Source: DATCRE01 sp964235605
Lineage (GTDB): Bacteria > Bacteroidota > Bacteroidia > Cytophagales > Cyclobacteriaceae
Length of the DNA: 64,000 nt
Reading direction: 5' to 3'
Assembly (NCBI GenBank): GCA_964235605.1
Contig: CAXSCR010000006.1
Coordinates: 73,193-137,192, forward strand
The notes beneath the pieces are model-generated. The model searched no databases and had not been told where the DNA came from. It worked only from the letters and a program-made list of their open reading frames with translations. This document shows positions 23,536-32,237 of the stretch, piece after piece (the first letter of the stretch is position 1; each line of letters opens with the position of its first letter). The position numbers and the translations under genes were made by a program.

Positions 23536-23640
23536 GGAAGGAACGAGGGACGAGGGACGAAGTACGAAGGTGAAGGAGATTGATATAACTGATTACATGG
23601 TTAAAAGGAACGAAGTACGAGCGACGAGGTACGAAGTATA
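23536..23640. repeat. ACGAGG-type short-period repeat, copy 1
   Basis: GGAAGGAACGAGGGACGAGG, then GACGAAGTACGAAGGTGAAG begins directly after the LacI stop. After a unique 26-base stretch, AGGAACGAAGTACGAGCGAC and GAGGTACGAAG follow. Words of 7-8 bases such as GGAACGA and GTACGAA recur with substitutions. A diverged copy follows at 24050-24160. Confidence 0.8.
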
Positions 23641-23690
23641 AGGGATTGTTATGTACAAGCGACCTCATTTTAAACTCTATCAAATCTCCA

Positions 23691-23769
23691 GCATGCTCGA
23701 GCTGTGCATAAGCCTATCTTTGACCTGGAAGGGGATGTGCGGATAGGGTTAAGCACAGATCGAGAATGC
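23691..23769. other. long imperfect stem-loop, possible structured RNA
   Basis: Bases 23691-23718 and 23742-23769 are complementary at 24 of 28 positions around a 23-base loop. The mismatches are isolated purine-purine pairs (g.a, g.a, a.a, g.g). The arm begins GCATGCTCGAGCTGTGCATA. There is no T-run after it, and a GC-rich tract (GGGGCCCAGCCGGCCCGG) follows. It lies between LacI and lptF in a gene-free region. Confidence 0.45.
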
Positions 23770-23906
23770 GGGGCCCAGCCGGCCCGGAAGGCGAACGTGT
23801 TAGTTTATGCAAATTGAAATGGTAAAGTCTATACATTGGATAGTAACTCTCTCCTAACTACTAAGTAAATAATTACGATTACATCTTCGGTATACAATTT
23901 GCACCT

Positions 23907-24049
23907 CTGCCCAAAACGTAACCACCAACCTTTGTTTCCCATAAACATGGTAATCGTCATGTTTTGCAGTAAACTTGTATTCTAACTATCTCTTATATAA
24001 TTGAAGATTCTTGACAAATATGTTCTGAAGCAATTTCTCAGCACATTCT
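23907..24049 (+). repeat. 143-bp block duplicated into the assembly gap
   Basis: Bases 23907-23961 recur exactly at 24165-24219 and 23995-24049 recur exactly at 24320-24374. These two pieces, 55 bases each, flank the run of N. The first copy of the block contains the first 16 codons of the lptF gene (TTG at 24001 area) followed by TAG; the second copy is presumably complete across the gap. Confidence 0.85.
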
Positions 24050-24051
24050 AG
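24001..24051 (+). pseudogene. duplicated 5' end of lptF, truncated
   Basis: TTG AAG ATT CTT GAC and so on, encoding MKILDKYVLKQFLSTF, then TAG. It is identical to the first 16 codons of the intact gene at 24326 and is cut by the ACGAGG-type repeat. It cannot be functional. Confidence 0.8.
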
Positions 24052-24164
24052 GAAGGAACGAAGAACGAGGGACGAAGTACGAATAAAGGAGGAACGAGCG
24101 ACGAGGTACAATGTGCGAGGTAAAGGAGATTGGGTTTGACGGATAACGTAGTTGAAAGGAACCG
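24050..24164. repeat. ACGAGG-type short-period repeat, copy 2
   Basis: AGGAAGGAACGAAGAACGAG, then GGACGAAGTACGAATAAAGG, AGGAACGAGCGACGAGGTAC follow the truncated lptF start. The unit shares wording and order with 23536-23640, including a GGTRAAGGAGATTGRK segment, so the two are diverged copies of one larger block. Confidence 0.8.
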
Positions 24165-24219
24165 CTGCCCAAAACGTAACCACCAACCTTTGTTTCCCAT
24201 AAACATGGTAATCGTCATG

Positions 24220-24319
24220 NNNNNNNNNNNNNNNNNNNNNNNNNNNNNNNNNNNNNNNNNNNNNNNNNNNNNNNNNNNNNNNNNNNNNNNNNNNNNNNNN
24301 NNNNNNNNNNNNNNNNNNN
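24220..24319. other. assembly gap of exactly 100 N
   Basis: One hundred N, a placeholder length. The 55-base identical ends on both sides indicate a repeat longer than the assembler word. The missing bases are probably the 33 bp found between the same ends at 23962-23994. Confidence 0.95.
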
Positions 24320-24325
24320 ATATAA

Positions 24326-25465
24326 TTGAAGATTCTTGACAAATATGTTCTGAAGCAATTTCTCAGCACATTCTTTTTTGTGGTGGTAATTCTCGTAGCG
24401 GTTATTTCGGTTATTGATCTTGCAGAAAAAACCGACAAGTATGCAAAAGCAAACCTCACTACCGGACAAATTCTCGGCTACTATCAAGATTTTATTCCGT
24501 GGATAGCCAATCTAATTTCACCACTCACCATTTTCATAGCCACTGTGTTTGTTTGTGCACGTCTTGCCGCACACACAGAAGTCATTGCCATATTGAGCAG
24601 CGGCGTTAGTTTCCCTAGAATGATGTTTCCCTACTTTCTAGGTGCACTACTTATTGCCGTCTTAAGTTTCATTCTTAATGGATGGGTTATACCAAACTCA
24701 AATAAATCAAGGGTAGCATTTGAGGTACAGTATCTGCGCTCAAAATATTATTTTGATAAGCGCAATATTCACATGCAGGTTTCCAACAATACGTATTTAT
24801 ACATTCAATCATACAACAACAATTCACATACAGGATATAACTTTACATTAGAAAAATTTGATGATAATCGATTAATGGAAAAGCTATCAGCTAAGCGTAT
24901 TGAATGGGATACCACCAAACAAAAGTGGACGTTGCGGGAATGGGATATAAAGCAGATTGATCAAGTATTTGAGAAACCTCCGGAATCTGAAGCCAACACG
25001 GCATTCGCACCATCTGGTAAAACAGTTGCATCGCTAGCAAAGACACAAAGCGGCGAGTCACTAGATACTGCGCTGGTTATTAATCCCAAAGAGTTTGAAA
25101 GCGACTATCGTAAGTATGATGGTATGACACTCAACGAACTAAATGACTATATCACCACACTTAGGGTGCGTGGATCAACTGGCATCGAACCGTATGAAGT
25201 GGAGAAATATACTCGGTACGCTTCGCCCTTTACAATCTTTATTCTCGTGTTCATGGGTGTGATTGTATCATCAAGAAAAAGTCGAGGAGGCACGGGTCCA
25301 CAGATAGCCTTGGGCTTTGGTTTATCTTTTCTCTTTATTTTATTCTTTATGTTGTTTAGATCATTTGCTGAAGCTGGTTCAATGCCTCCGGAGATATCGG
25401 TATGGATTCCAAACATTATATTCGCTGTCATATCTATCATGATGTATAAATATCTGCCGAGGTAA
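24326..25465 (+). CDS. LptF/LptG-family lipopolysaccharide export permease
   Basis: 379 residues. Inner-membrane half of the LptB2FG transporter that moves lipopolysaccharide to the outer membrane. It opens MKILDKYVLKQFLSTFFFVV, typical of the YjgP/YjgQ family, has three N-terminal spans, a large periplasmic beta-jellyroll region (residues ~140-270) and three C-terminal spans (IFILVFMGVIVSSRKSRGG is the coupling region). The start is TTG, fixed by an in-frame TAA just upstream. Whether it is LptF or LptG cannot be told. The start codon begins seven bases after the assembly gap. Confidence 0.9.
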   Translation: MKILDKYVLKQFLSTFFFVVVILVAVISVIDLAEKTDKYAKANLTTGQILGYYQDFIPWIANLISPLTIFIATVFVCARLAAHTEVIAILSSGVSFPRMMFPYFLGALLIAVLSFILNGWVIPNSNKSRVAFEVQYLRSKYYFDKRNIHMQVSNNTYLYIQSYNNNSHTGYNFTLEKFDDNRLMEKLSAKRIEWDTTKQKWTLREWDIKQIDQVFEKPPESEANTAFAPSGKTVASLAKTQSGESLDTALVINPKEFESDYRKYDGMTLNELNDYITTLRVRGSTGIEPYEVEKYTRYASPFTIFILVFMGVIVSSRKSRGGTGPQIALGFGLSFLFILFFMLFRSFAEAGSMPPEISVWIPNIIFAVISIMMYKYLPR

Positions 25466-25724
25466 TGGCTGCGACAACCAATGATTATGTAAAGCTTCAT
25501 TTTATTGTTTTTCTCTGGGGGTTTTATATTTGAAGATCAAGAAAAAATGAGCTTTAATTTTTATGTCGACACGTTTATTATGATATGTGCTTATTATCAT
25601 ATCCTTTGTGAAGAAACGTTTTCATAAGCAGGTGCTAATAGATTAGTTCGTGTAATTCGTATTAGTAATATAAGATAACTGAGTATTCAATTTGTATGTA
25701 GTGATTTGAGTTGTGGAGCCGACG

Positions 25725-26378
25725 TTATTTCATCAATCTAGGTCCAATCACTTTCTCCCAAATTGCATAGCCCTTTTCATTCATATGCAGATTGTCTTCT
25801 TTAAACAAATCTGAAATCGGCTCCCCATTTTTATCGAGCATTTTACTATAGACATCAGCATAACATGCATTTTTATCTTTGCGTAAATAATTTTCTATTA
25901 GATCATTAGTCTCTTTTATTTTAGGCATTAACTTTTGTCTATTTGGACTTGGCTTAATAGCAACACAAACAATATTCACAGTTGGCAATTTGCTTCTTAT
26001 CATTCCTAGAAGTTTTTTTAAATTATTAAAAACAAATTGAGGTGTAACGTCATCAGATGATGCCAAGTCGTTATCGCCGCAATAAATAACAATTTGCTTA
26101 GGCTGATATGGAAAAATAATTTCTTCAGCGTAGTGAATTATGTCAGGAAAAGTTGAGCCACCAAATCCACGATTTATAATTGGATATCCTTTAAAGGAAT
26201 CATTTATATTCCATCTTCTAATCGAAGAGCTACCTACAAATAAGATGGCATGCTTAGGTGGCCTGCTGACACTATCCTGTTGTTTGAATACCTTTATTTC
26301 ATTCCAAAATTTTGGCTGTGTATAAGCAGCAGTTAAAACACTGAGAACTACTATTACGGTTAATATTGCCTTTCTCAT
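25725..26378 (-). CDS. secreted SGNH/GDSL hydrolase
   Basis: 217 residues with signal peptide MRKAILTVIVVLSVLTAAYT. The four SGNH blocks are present: ILFVGSSSIRRWN (catalytic Ser, block I), NRGFGGSTFPD (Gly, block II), IYCGDNDLASSD (Asn, block III) and LFKEDNLHMNEKGYAIWEKV (Asp and His, block V). Members hydrolyse esters of sugars or lipids; the substrate is unknown. It is monocistronic and transcribed away from the neighbouring regulator gene. Confidence 0.9.
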   Translation of the reverse strand: MRKAILTVIVVLSVLTAAYTQPKFWNEIKVFKQQDSVSRPPKHAILFVGSSSIRRWNINDSFKGYPIINRGFGGSTFPDIIHYAEEIIFPYQPKQIVIYCGDNDLASSDDVTPQFVFNNLKKLLGMIRSKLPTVNIVCVAIKPSPNRQKLMPKIKETNDLIENYLRKDKNACYADVYSKMLDKNGEPISDLFKEDNLHMNEKGYAIWEKVIGPRLMK

Positions 26379-26388
26379 TAGAGGTGAA

Positions 26389-26434
26389 TTAGAAAATGGA
26401 AGATAGAAATTAGAAACTTGAAATTGGAATTTAG
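26389..26434. repeat. GAAATTAGAA-type spacer repeat
   Basis: GAATTAGAAAATGGAAGATA, then GAAATTAGAAACTTGAAATT, GGAATTTAGA: 8-base words beginning GAA-W-TT repeat with changes. It lies between the SGNH gene start and the next gene. The remaining spacer holds no convincing gene. Confidence 0.55.
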
Positions 26435-26648
26435 ATGTTGAATCGCATCGTGGAAGCTTTTACCATATATATAAGGCGTATTGTAATAATTCCTGGCTGC
26501 GATTCTACGATCTTTTTAATCATTAATGCTGTAGGTTCGTTATTCCGTTTGATATTTACTAACAGATATATTTACCGGAACTTTGTTGAAAAAAAGAACA
26601 TCTTTTACAAACTAGCTTTAGAATAACTACTTGGATTAGGAACGACGT

Positions 26649-29600
26649 ATGCAGAGATTAGTTTGGGTATTTATATTGATTTTACAGTCATACCTAGTGT
26701 CAGGACAATCTTCCGAGTTTAGTTTTGAACATCTGGGTACTGAAGAAGGGCTTTCTAATCTTGGCGTTACCTGTATAGTTCAAGATTACAAAGGGTACAT
26801 GTGGTTTGGTACTTTCAATGGTCTAAACCGATTTGATGGGTATGAAATGACTACCTACATTACTGATCCAAAAGATTTACGTTCTATTAGCGAAACTCGC
26901 ATCACCTGTATCTATGAAGACAAACAAAAAAATTTATGGATTGGCACCAATATAGGTGGGCTTAATAAATATGACCGTGAAAAAAACAATTTTATACGGT
27001 ACACAAAAGAAGCAAGACCTCCATACAAAATCAGCGCTAATAAAATTGAAACTATTTATCAGGATAGCAACGACAATCTTTGGGTAGGAACTAATGATGG
27101 CTTAAATCTCTTCGATTATAAAACACATTCCTTTAAGTCGTTCTATAAAAGCAAAATCGATTCCTCAATCAATAGCAATCAGATCTATTCGATCATAGAT
27201 AATGAACAAGGCGAACTACTCATTTTAACCAATGAGACTCAATTAAATAAATACAAAACAAAGCCAGGCCACTTTACACACTTTGACTTAAGCAAAAATC
27301 AAGATGGCTTATTAAATACTGCTCGATTTCTATATACGGATAACCGCCATAAATTATGGATTGGGACATTAGATGACGGGCTTTTGAAGTATAACGGCGG
27401 CACACTTAAACAATACCAAAGTAATCCGAAAAATAAACGAAGCCTAAGTCATAGCCTCATCAAAACTATTTTACATGACAATACTGGCACACTATGGATA
27501 GGTACCGACGGTGGCGGTCTTAACATCTATAATCCCGATACGGATGACTTCACGCAAATCAAAGCGGATGAAGAAAATAAGAATAGTCTCAGCAGCAATG
27601 CTGTGTATTCTTTATATCAGGATCGGGCTGGTACAATATGGATTGGTACCTTCGGGGGAGGTATAAATATCTATCATAGAAGCAAAGCCAAATTTGCTAA
27701 TTACACTAGTAAACCCTCTCACATAAATAGTCTTGCTAATAAATCTGTATTGTCATTATTAGAAGATAAAGGTAGCGTGGTATGGATTGGTACCGACGGC
27801 GGAGGCCTGACGCGTTTTAACCGTAAAGAGAATAGTTTCAAACATTACAGACATAATGCAAATGCCAAGGGTAGTCTATCATCAGATGTTGTTAAATCGC
27901 TTTATGAAGATAAGAAGGGAAACCTCTGGGTTGGTACCTACCTTGGTGGACTTAATCTATACAATCGTTTAACGAATACATTTGAACGGATAAATCCTGA
28001 TGTGGAACCCCCAGAAACATCATCGCTATCTAACATATGGTTCATTTATGAAGACAGTAAGAATAACTTATGGCTCAGCACACTAGGCAATGGTCTATGT
28101 ATTTATAACCATGATAAAAATAATGTTATTCATTTCAAACCACTTTCAGGAGATGGTTCTTTGGGTGATTACAATGTTATTTCCATGATGGAAGATACTG
28201 ACGGAAACCTGTGGATTGGAACAGAAGATCATGGATTAAACATCTATAACTACAAAACACAAAAATTTACATCCATCCGTCATGATCCTACCAATGACAG
28301 CTCTTTGAGTAATGACCACGCATGGGTACTATTTGAAGACTCAAATAAAAATGTTTGGATTGGAACGGCAGGCGGTGGCTTAAATTTATTTAACAAAAAA
28401 AATGGAACGTTTGAACATCTGACCGTAGAAGATGGCTTGCCAAGCAATATTGTTAGTGGCATTCTTGAAGACCATCAAGGCAACCTGTGGATTACAACTG
28501 GCAAAGGTCTTACTAAGTTTAATCCACATAAAAAAACATTTAAAAACTATGATGCCAAAGACGGACTTCAATCTAATGACTTTAACATAAATGCTACTAT
28601 GGCGTCGAAAAGCGGCGAACTATATATTGGCGGAGCCAACGGCTTCAATGTTTTTAATCCAAGTCATTTACAAGACAATTCGTACATACCACCCATAGTA
28701 ATTACCGACTTTAAGATATTTAACAAGCACGTTGAAGTTGGGGGCTTTGGTTCCATACTTCAGAAGCAAATTTCAGAAACTGATAAAATAACAATTTCAT
28801 ATAAGGCGTCTGTAATCTCTTTCAAGTTTGCTGCGTTAAATTACATCTCTTGCGAAAAGAACCAATATGCCTACATCATGGAAGGCTTTGAAGACAATTG
28901 GAATTACAGAAACACAACACGTGAAGTAACCTATACCAATCTAGACCCTGGCACGTATATTTTCAAAATAAAAGCGGCAAACAATGATGGTTTATGGAAC
29001 GAAGCGGGCACATCAATACAAATCATAATTACTCCTCCATGGTGGAAGACTACTTGGTTTACCCTATTTTTCGTTCTGCTTGTAATAACGATTATAGTAG
29101 GAGTATATAAGATAAGGACACGCAACATACGCCAAGCCATGCGCCTCGAAAAACTGCACGAGCTTCAAACAAAAGAAGCGCAAATAAGGGAAGAGCGCTT
29201 AGAACATGAGAAGGCTGTTATTGAATTAAGCAAAAGCAAACTGGAATCTGAAGTGCAATTTAAAAACGCAGAGTTAGCTACTTCTGTAATGAACGTTGTA
29301 AAACAAAACGAAACGTTACTTCAGATAAAAGAAGAGGTGGCGCAAGCGGTTAAGGAAGAAAACAAAGAGGCACTTGCAAGGCAAATAAAAAGAATTGTAA
29401 AGCATATTGATCTTGAATTAAAGCCCGACCAAAGTTGGAATCAATTTGAACAACTCTTCAATCAAATTCATGAAAATTTTCTACAAAAGCTAAAAGAGCG
29501 GTTTCCTGAGCTCACTTCACGCGACTTGAAACTCTGCGCCTACCTACGCATGAATTTAAACAGTAAAGAAATAGCTCCACTATTGAGTCTCTCCGTGAGG

Positions 29601-29687
29601 GGCGTTGAAGATCTGCGATATAGGGTTCGTAAGAAAATGGGGTTAGACACGTCGGTGAATTTAGCTGAGTTTGTTCTGTCGTTATAG
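26649..29687 (+). CDS. periplasmic-propeller membrane regulator with LuxR-like DNA-binding end
   Basis: 1012 residues. A signal peptide precedes about 14 two-component-regulator propeller repeats (residues ~30-690) with the recurring phrase GNLWVGTYLGGLNLYNR-like, WIGTDGGGL and LYEDKKGNLW. Then come a Y_Y_Y (triple-tyrosine) domain around 715-790, one membrane span (TTWFTLFFVLLVITIIVGVY, ~797-816), a coiled coil of about 70 residues rich in E and K, and a C-terminal winged or LuxR-type helix-turn-helix (LTSRDLKLCAYLRMNLNSKE, IAPLLSLSVRGVEDLRYRVR). No histidine-kinase core is present. It may bind a ligand outside and regulate transcription at the membrane, unlike the hybrid two-component systems of the phylum. 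Regulatory targets are not in view. Confidence 0.92.
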   Translation: MQRLVWVFILILQSYLVSGQSSEFSFEHLGTEEGLSNLGVTCIVQDYKGYMWFGTFNGLNRFDGYEMTTYITDPKDLRSISETRITCIYEDKQKNLWIGTNIGGLNKYDREKNNFIRYTKEARPPYKISANKIETIYQDSNDNLWVGTNDGLNLFDYKTHSFKSFYKSKIDSSINSNQIYSIIDNEQGELLILTNETQLNKYKTKPGHFTHFDLSKNQDGLLNTARFLYTDNRHKLWIGTLDDGLLKYNGGTLKQYQSNPKNKRSLSHSLIKTILHDNTGTLWIGTDGGGLNIYNPDTDDFTQIKADEENKNSLSSNAVYSLYQDRAGTIWIGTFGGGINIYHRSKAKFANYTSKPSHINSLANKSVLSLLEDKGSVVWIGTDGGGLTRFNRKENSFKHYRHNANAKGSLSSDVVKSLYEDKKGNLWVGTYLGGLNLYNRLTNTFERINPDVEPPETSSLSNIWFIYEDSKNNLWLSTLGNGLCIYNHDKNNVIHFKPLSGDGSLGDYNVISMMEDTDGNLWIGTEDHGLNIYNYKTQKFTSIRHDPTNDSSLSNDHAWVLFEDSNKNVWIGTAGGGLNLFNKKNGTFEHLTVEDGLPSNIVSGILEDHQGNLWITTGKGLTKFNPHKKTFKNYDAKDGLQSNDFNINATMASKSGELYIGGANGFNVFNPSHLQDNSYIPPIVITDFKIFNKHVEVGGFGSILQKQISETDKITISYKASVISFKFAALNYISCEKNQYAYIMEGFEDNWNYRNTTREVTYTNLDPGTYIFKIKAANNDGLWNEAGTSIQIIITPPWWKTTWFTLFFVLLVITIIVGVYKIRTRNIRQAMRLEKLHELQTKEAQIREERLEHEKAVIELSKSKLESEVQFKNAELATSVMNVVKQNETLLQIKEEVAQAVKEENKEALARQIKRIVKHIDLELKPDQSWNQFEQLFNQIHENFLQKLKERFPELTSRDLKLCAYLRMNLNSKEIAPLLSLSVRGVEDLRYRVRKKMGLDTSVNLAEFVLSL

Positions 29688-29836
29688 TGTTAAAGTAATC
29701 TGCAGTCTGCTCATGACACTTATAAATTGAGTGGATACTATTGAAAAGGTTATCTTGGCGCATTAAAATTGTTTTCATGTTCTGCCCTACTTTGCAGAGC
29801 CTTTTATTATTTAAATCACCGGTAGACAATATAGTT

Positions 29837-31315
29837 GTGAGAAAAACAATTACCTTTTTTATATTCATTGTGCTTTTGAGTTGTGAGAGCAATCTTCAAA
29901 AGGAAGAAAGACTCGCACGTAAATATTGCTCTTCCTGTCATTCATTTCCAGATCCATCTTTGTTAGATAAAGGAAGTTGGGAAAATGGTGTGCTTCCACA
30001 GATGGCATTTCTTATGGGCTTCCAAGATTTGAAAATATCGATGTCAATACGAGATGAAGATTTTCAAACTGTCTATAATTCAATACCAAACAAGCCGATG
30101 GTGAGTGATGAGGAGTGGTTAAGTATAAAAAATTATTTCATTACACACGCGCCAGACTCACTCAATTATTACGCGAATGCAATTGATACAACGTTACACC
30201 AGTTTAGTATTGCACACATTAAAAACCCTGAAAATAAGTCGTCTCTTGTTAGCCTCTTAAAATTTGATTCAATAAATGATAACCTATTTATTGGAACACG
30301 CAGCGCTAAACTCTATCAATTTGCACATGGTTTACGCCTTCAAGATTCTTTCAAACTAGAAAGCCCGGCATCTCACATTCTTATAGAGAAAGATAAACCA
30401 CCGATGCTTTCATTAATGGGCATTATGGACCCAAGTGAGCAGGCGAAAGGCCAGATTATAACATTAACTTCCCCTAGCAAAATTCTTATAGACTCATTAA
30501 AAAGACCGGTCCATTTTGAACAAGCTGATATGAATGGCGATGGCCTAGATGATATCATTGTTTGTGCGTTTGGCAATTATACGGGCGCTTTATTATTGTA
30601 TGAAAATCTTGGAAGGAAAAAATTTAAAAAACATACGCTTTATGGTTTTCCTGGCGCACGCAACGTTATTGTTCTTGATATTAATAACGATGGATTAAAA
30701 GATATTCTTTTCCTAATGACGCAAGGAAATGAGCAGATTAGCTTACTCACAAATAGCAATAACTTTAATTTCCGCATAAAAACATTATTAAGATTCCCAC
30801 CTGTTTATGGATCTAGTTATTTTGACATTGCAGATTTTAATGGTGATGGTAATTTTGATATATTATATACTAATGGAGATAATGCTGACTACTCTCCTAT
30901 TCTTAAGCCCTATCATGGCATACGGATATTTATGAATGACGGTAAAAACAACTTCAAGCAATCATGGTTTCATGCTATGTATGGCGCAACCAAAGCATTG
31001 GCGCGTGATTTCGACAACGATGGTGATCTCGATATCGCTGCTATTGCTTTCTTTGCTGACTTTAATAGACATCCTGAAAATGGATTTGCTTACTTAGAGA
31101 ACAAGGGTAATAATAATTTTCTTGCTCATGCATCAATTCAAGCAGCAACAGGGCGTTGGTTATTAATGGACGCTGCAGATATTGATAACGATGGTGATAT
31201 CGACCTGATGTTAGGCGCCCTAAACTTTCCTATGAAGGTGCCTAATAAACTTCTTATGGATTGGTACAACAAGAAAACCTCAGTACTCATATTGAAAAAC
31301 AAAAAAGTGCTTTAG
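29837..31315 (+). CDS. FG-GAP/VCBS repeat lipoprotein with a c-type haem motif
   Basis: About 492 residues. Starting at GTG 29837 gives MRKTITFFIFIVLLSCESN with an LLSC lipobox. An upstream ATG at 29741 would bury this signal. Immediately after it, KYCSSCHSFPDPSLLD holds a CxxCH haem-binding motif near residues 31-35. The rest is FG-GAP blades with DxNxDGxxD calcium loops: DMNGDGLDDI, DINNDGLKDI, DFNGDGNFDI, DFDNDGDLDIAAI and DIDNDGDIDL. It is likely an outer-membrane-anchored periplasmic or surface electron-transfer or binding protein. It shares the direction of the preceding regulator gene. Confidence 0.85.
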   Translation: MRKTITFFIFIVLLSCESNLQKEERLARKYCSSCHSFPDPSLLDKGSWENGVLPQMAFLMGFQDLKISMSIRDEDFQTVYNSIPNKPMVSDEEWLSIKNYFITHAPDSLNYYANAIDTTLHQFSIAHIKNPENKSSLVSLLKFDSINDNLFIGTRSAKLYQFAHGLRLQDSFKLESPASHILIEKDKPPMLSLMGIMDPSEQAKGQIITLTSPSKILIDSLKRPVHFEQADMNGDGLDDIIVCAFGNYTGALLLYENLGRKKFKKHTLYGFPGARNVIVLDINNDGLKDILFLMTQGNEQISLLTNSNNFNFRIKTLLRFPPVYGSSYFDIADFNGDGNFDILYTNGDNADYSPILKPYHGIRIFMNDGKNNFKQSWFHAMYGATKALARDFDNDGDLDIAAIAFFADFNRHPENGFAYLENKGNNNFLAHASIQAATGRWLLMDAADIDNDGDIDLMLGALNFPMKVPNKLLMDWYNKKTSVLILKNKKVL

Positions 31316-31842
31316 ACATAACGATAGAATCATACTCCTCTAACATTCCTTATAAAATACAGTGCTACCAGGTGGTTAAAATACGGGTATGCACATGTAA
31401 CAAGTCTATAACTATAAATGTATGCCGGAGTAAAGATTAAACTGGCTCGAGAATTACAATACCGGTACCTCAAAAGAATAACTGTGTTTAATTGTCGAAA
31501 AAAATAAAACCGCAACACTAGTTATTTCTAGTAGAATACGTCTTATTAAACTAGTTGGAATGTATTAATATGGTATTAAAAACTTAATCCTGACATTTTG
31601 GCTATAGAGATTTGAGCATCAGTTATAGAGGTTAGCTTGGATGGACAGATATTAATAATATTAAGTGGCCTAATGCGAATATTGTTCGGCTAAATTGTCA
31701 CGGAAATACAATGTAATAATTGTTGGTTAATGCTGCGACGAGCGGAGTTTTTGAAAGGACATTCTAAGTTACCATATAAGATAAAAACCTATTTAGGTTA
31801 GTAGTTATCTAATGACGGTGTTATTTACTTTAATGTTCAAAT
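31316..31842. other. gene-free AT-rich spacer
   Basis: 527 bp. No open frame with a plausible start, no hairpin and no repeat was recognised. The spacer shows stops in all frames at high density. Confidence 0.6.
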
Positions 31843-32073
31843 ATGGTTTATCTATCTGCTATTATCTTTTTTCTCTGCGTTATATCCATAATTTCTTTTA
31901 TACCTGGCTTTATAAAGGAATCTAAAAAATCTAATCCTGTAAATACGGTAAGAGTTGAGAGCAAAGTGTATAAGAATGAGATGCCGCGATGGATTTCTAT
32001 CAGAAGAATCTTCGGTAGTTTAGTTATCGCATTGTTAACCCTTTATATACTTATTGAAGGATTAAATTATTAG
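31843..32073 (+). CDS. small two-span membrane protein
   Basis: 76 residues: a hydrophobic helix at the start (MVYLSAIIFFLCVISIISFI), a basic linker with KESKKSN and a second helix near the end (IFGSLVIALLTLYILIEGLN). The topology is that of many small bacterial membrane proteins. No homologous family is recognised and the ribosome-binding site is weak, so it may be spurious. Confidence 0.4.
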   Translation: MVYLSAIIFFLCVISIISFIPGFIKESKKSNPVNTVRVESKVYKNEMPRWISIRRIFGSLVIALLTLYILIEGLNY

Positions 32074-32237
32074 TTAATTAGAAGGTTTCCTTAAGGTTTA
32101 AGATCATTACCATTAGGCTTAATAGTTAAGTAAAGCAGGTGCTTACGTTGTTTATATTAACTGGAATACTAACTAACGCTGAATAAAAGTATTTAAAGAA
32201 ACTACATCTTTAGGCCTAACATGCACGCTGATCTGCG

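Noticed and set aside
26435..26626. 63-codon plus-strand frame before the propeller regulator
   Set aside because: No ribosome-binding site, no homologue recognised, weak composition, begins inside a short-period repeat region.
31330..31518. 62-codon minus-strand frame in the 527-bp spacer
   Set aside because: Random-looking composition with no motif or start signal.
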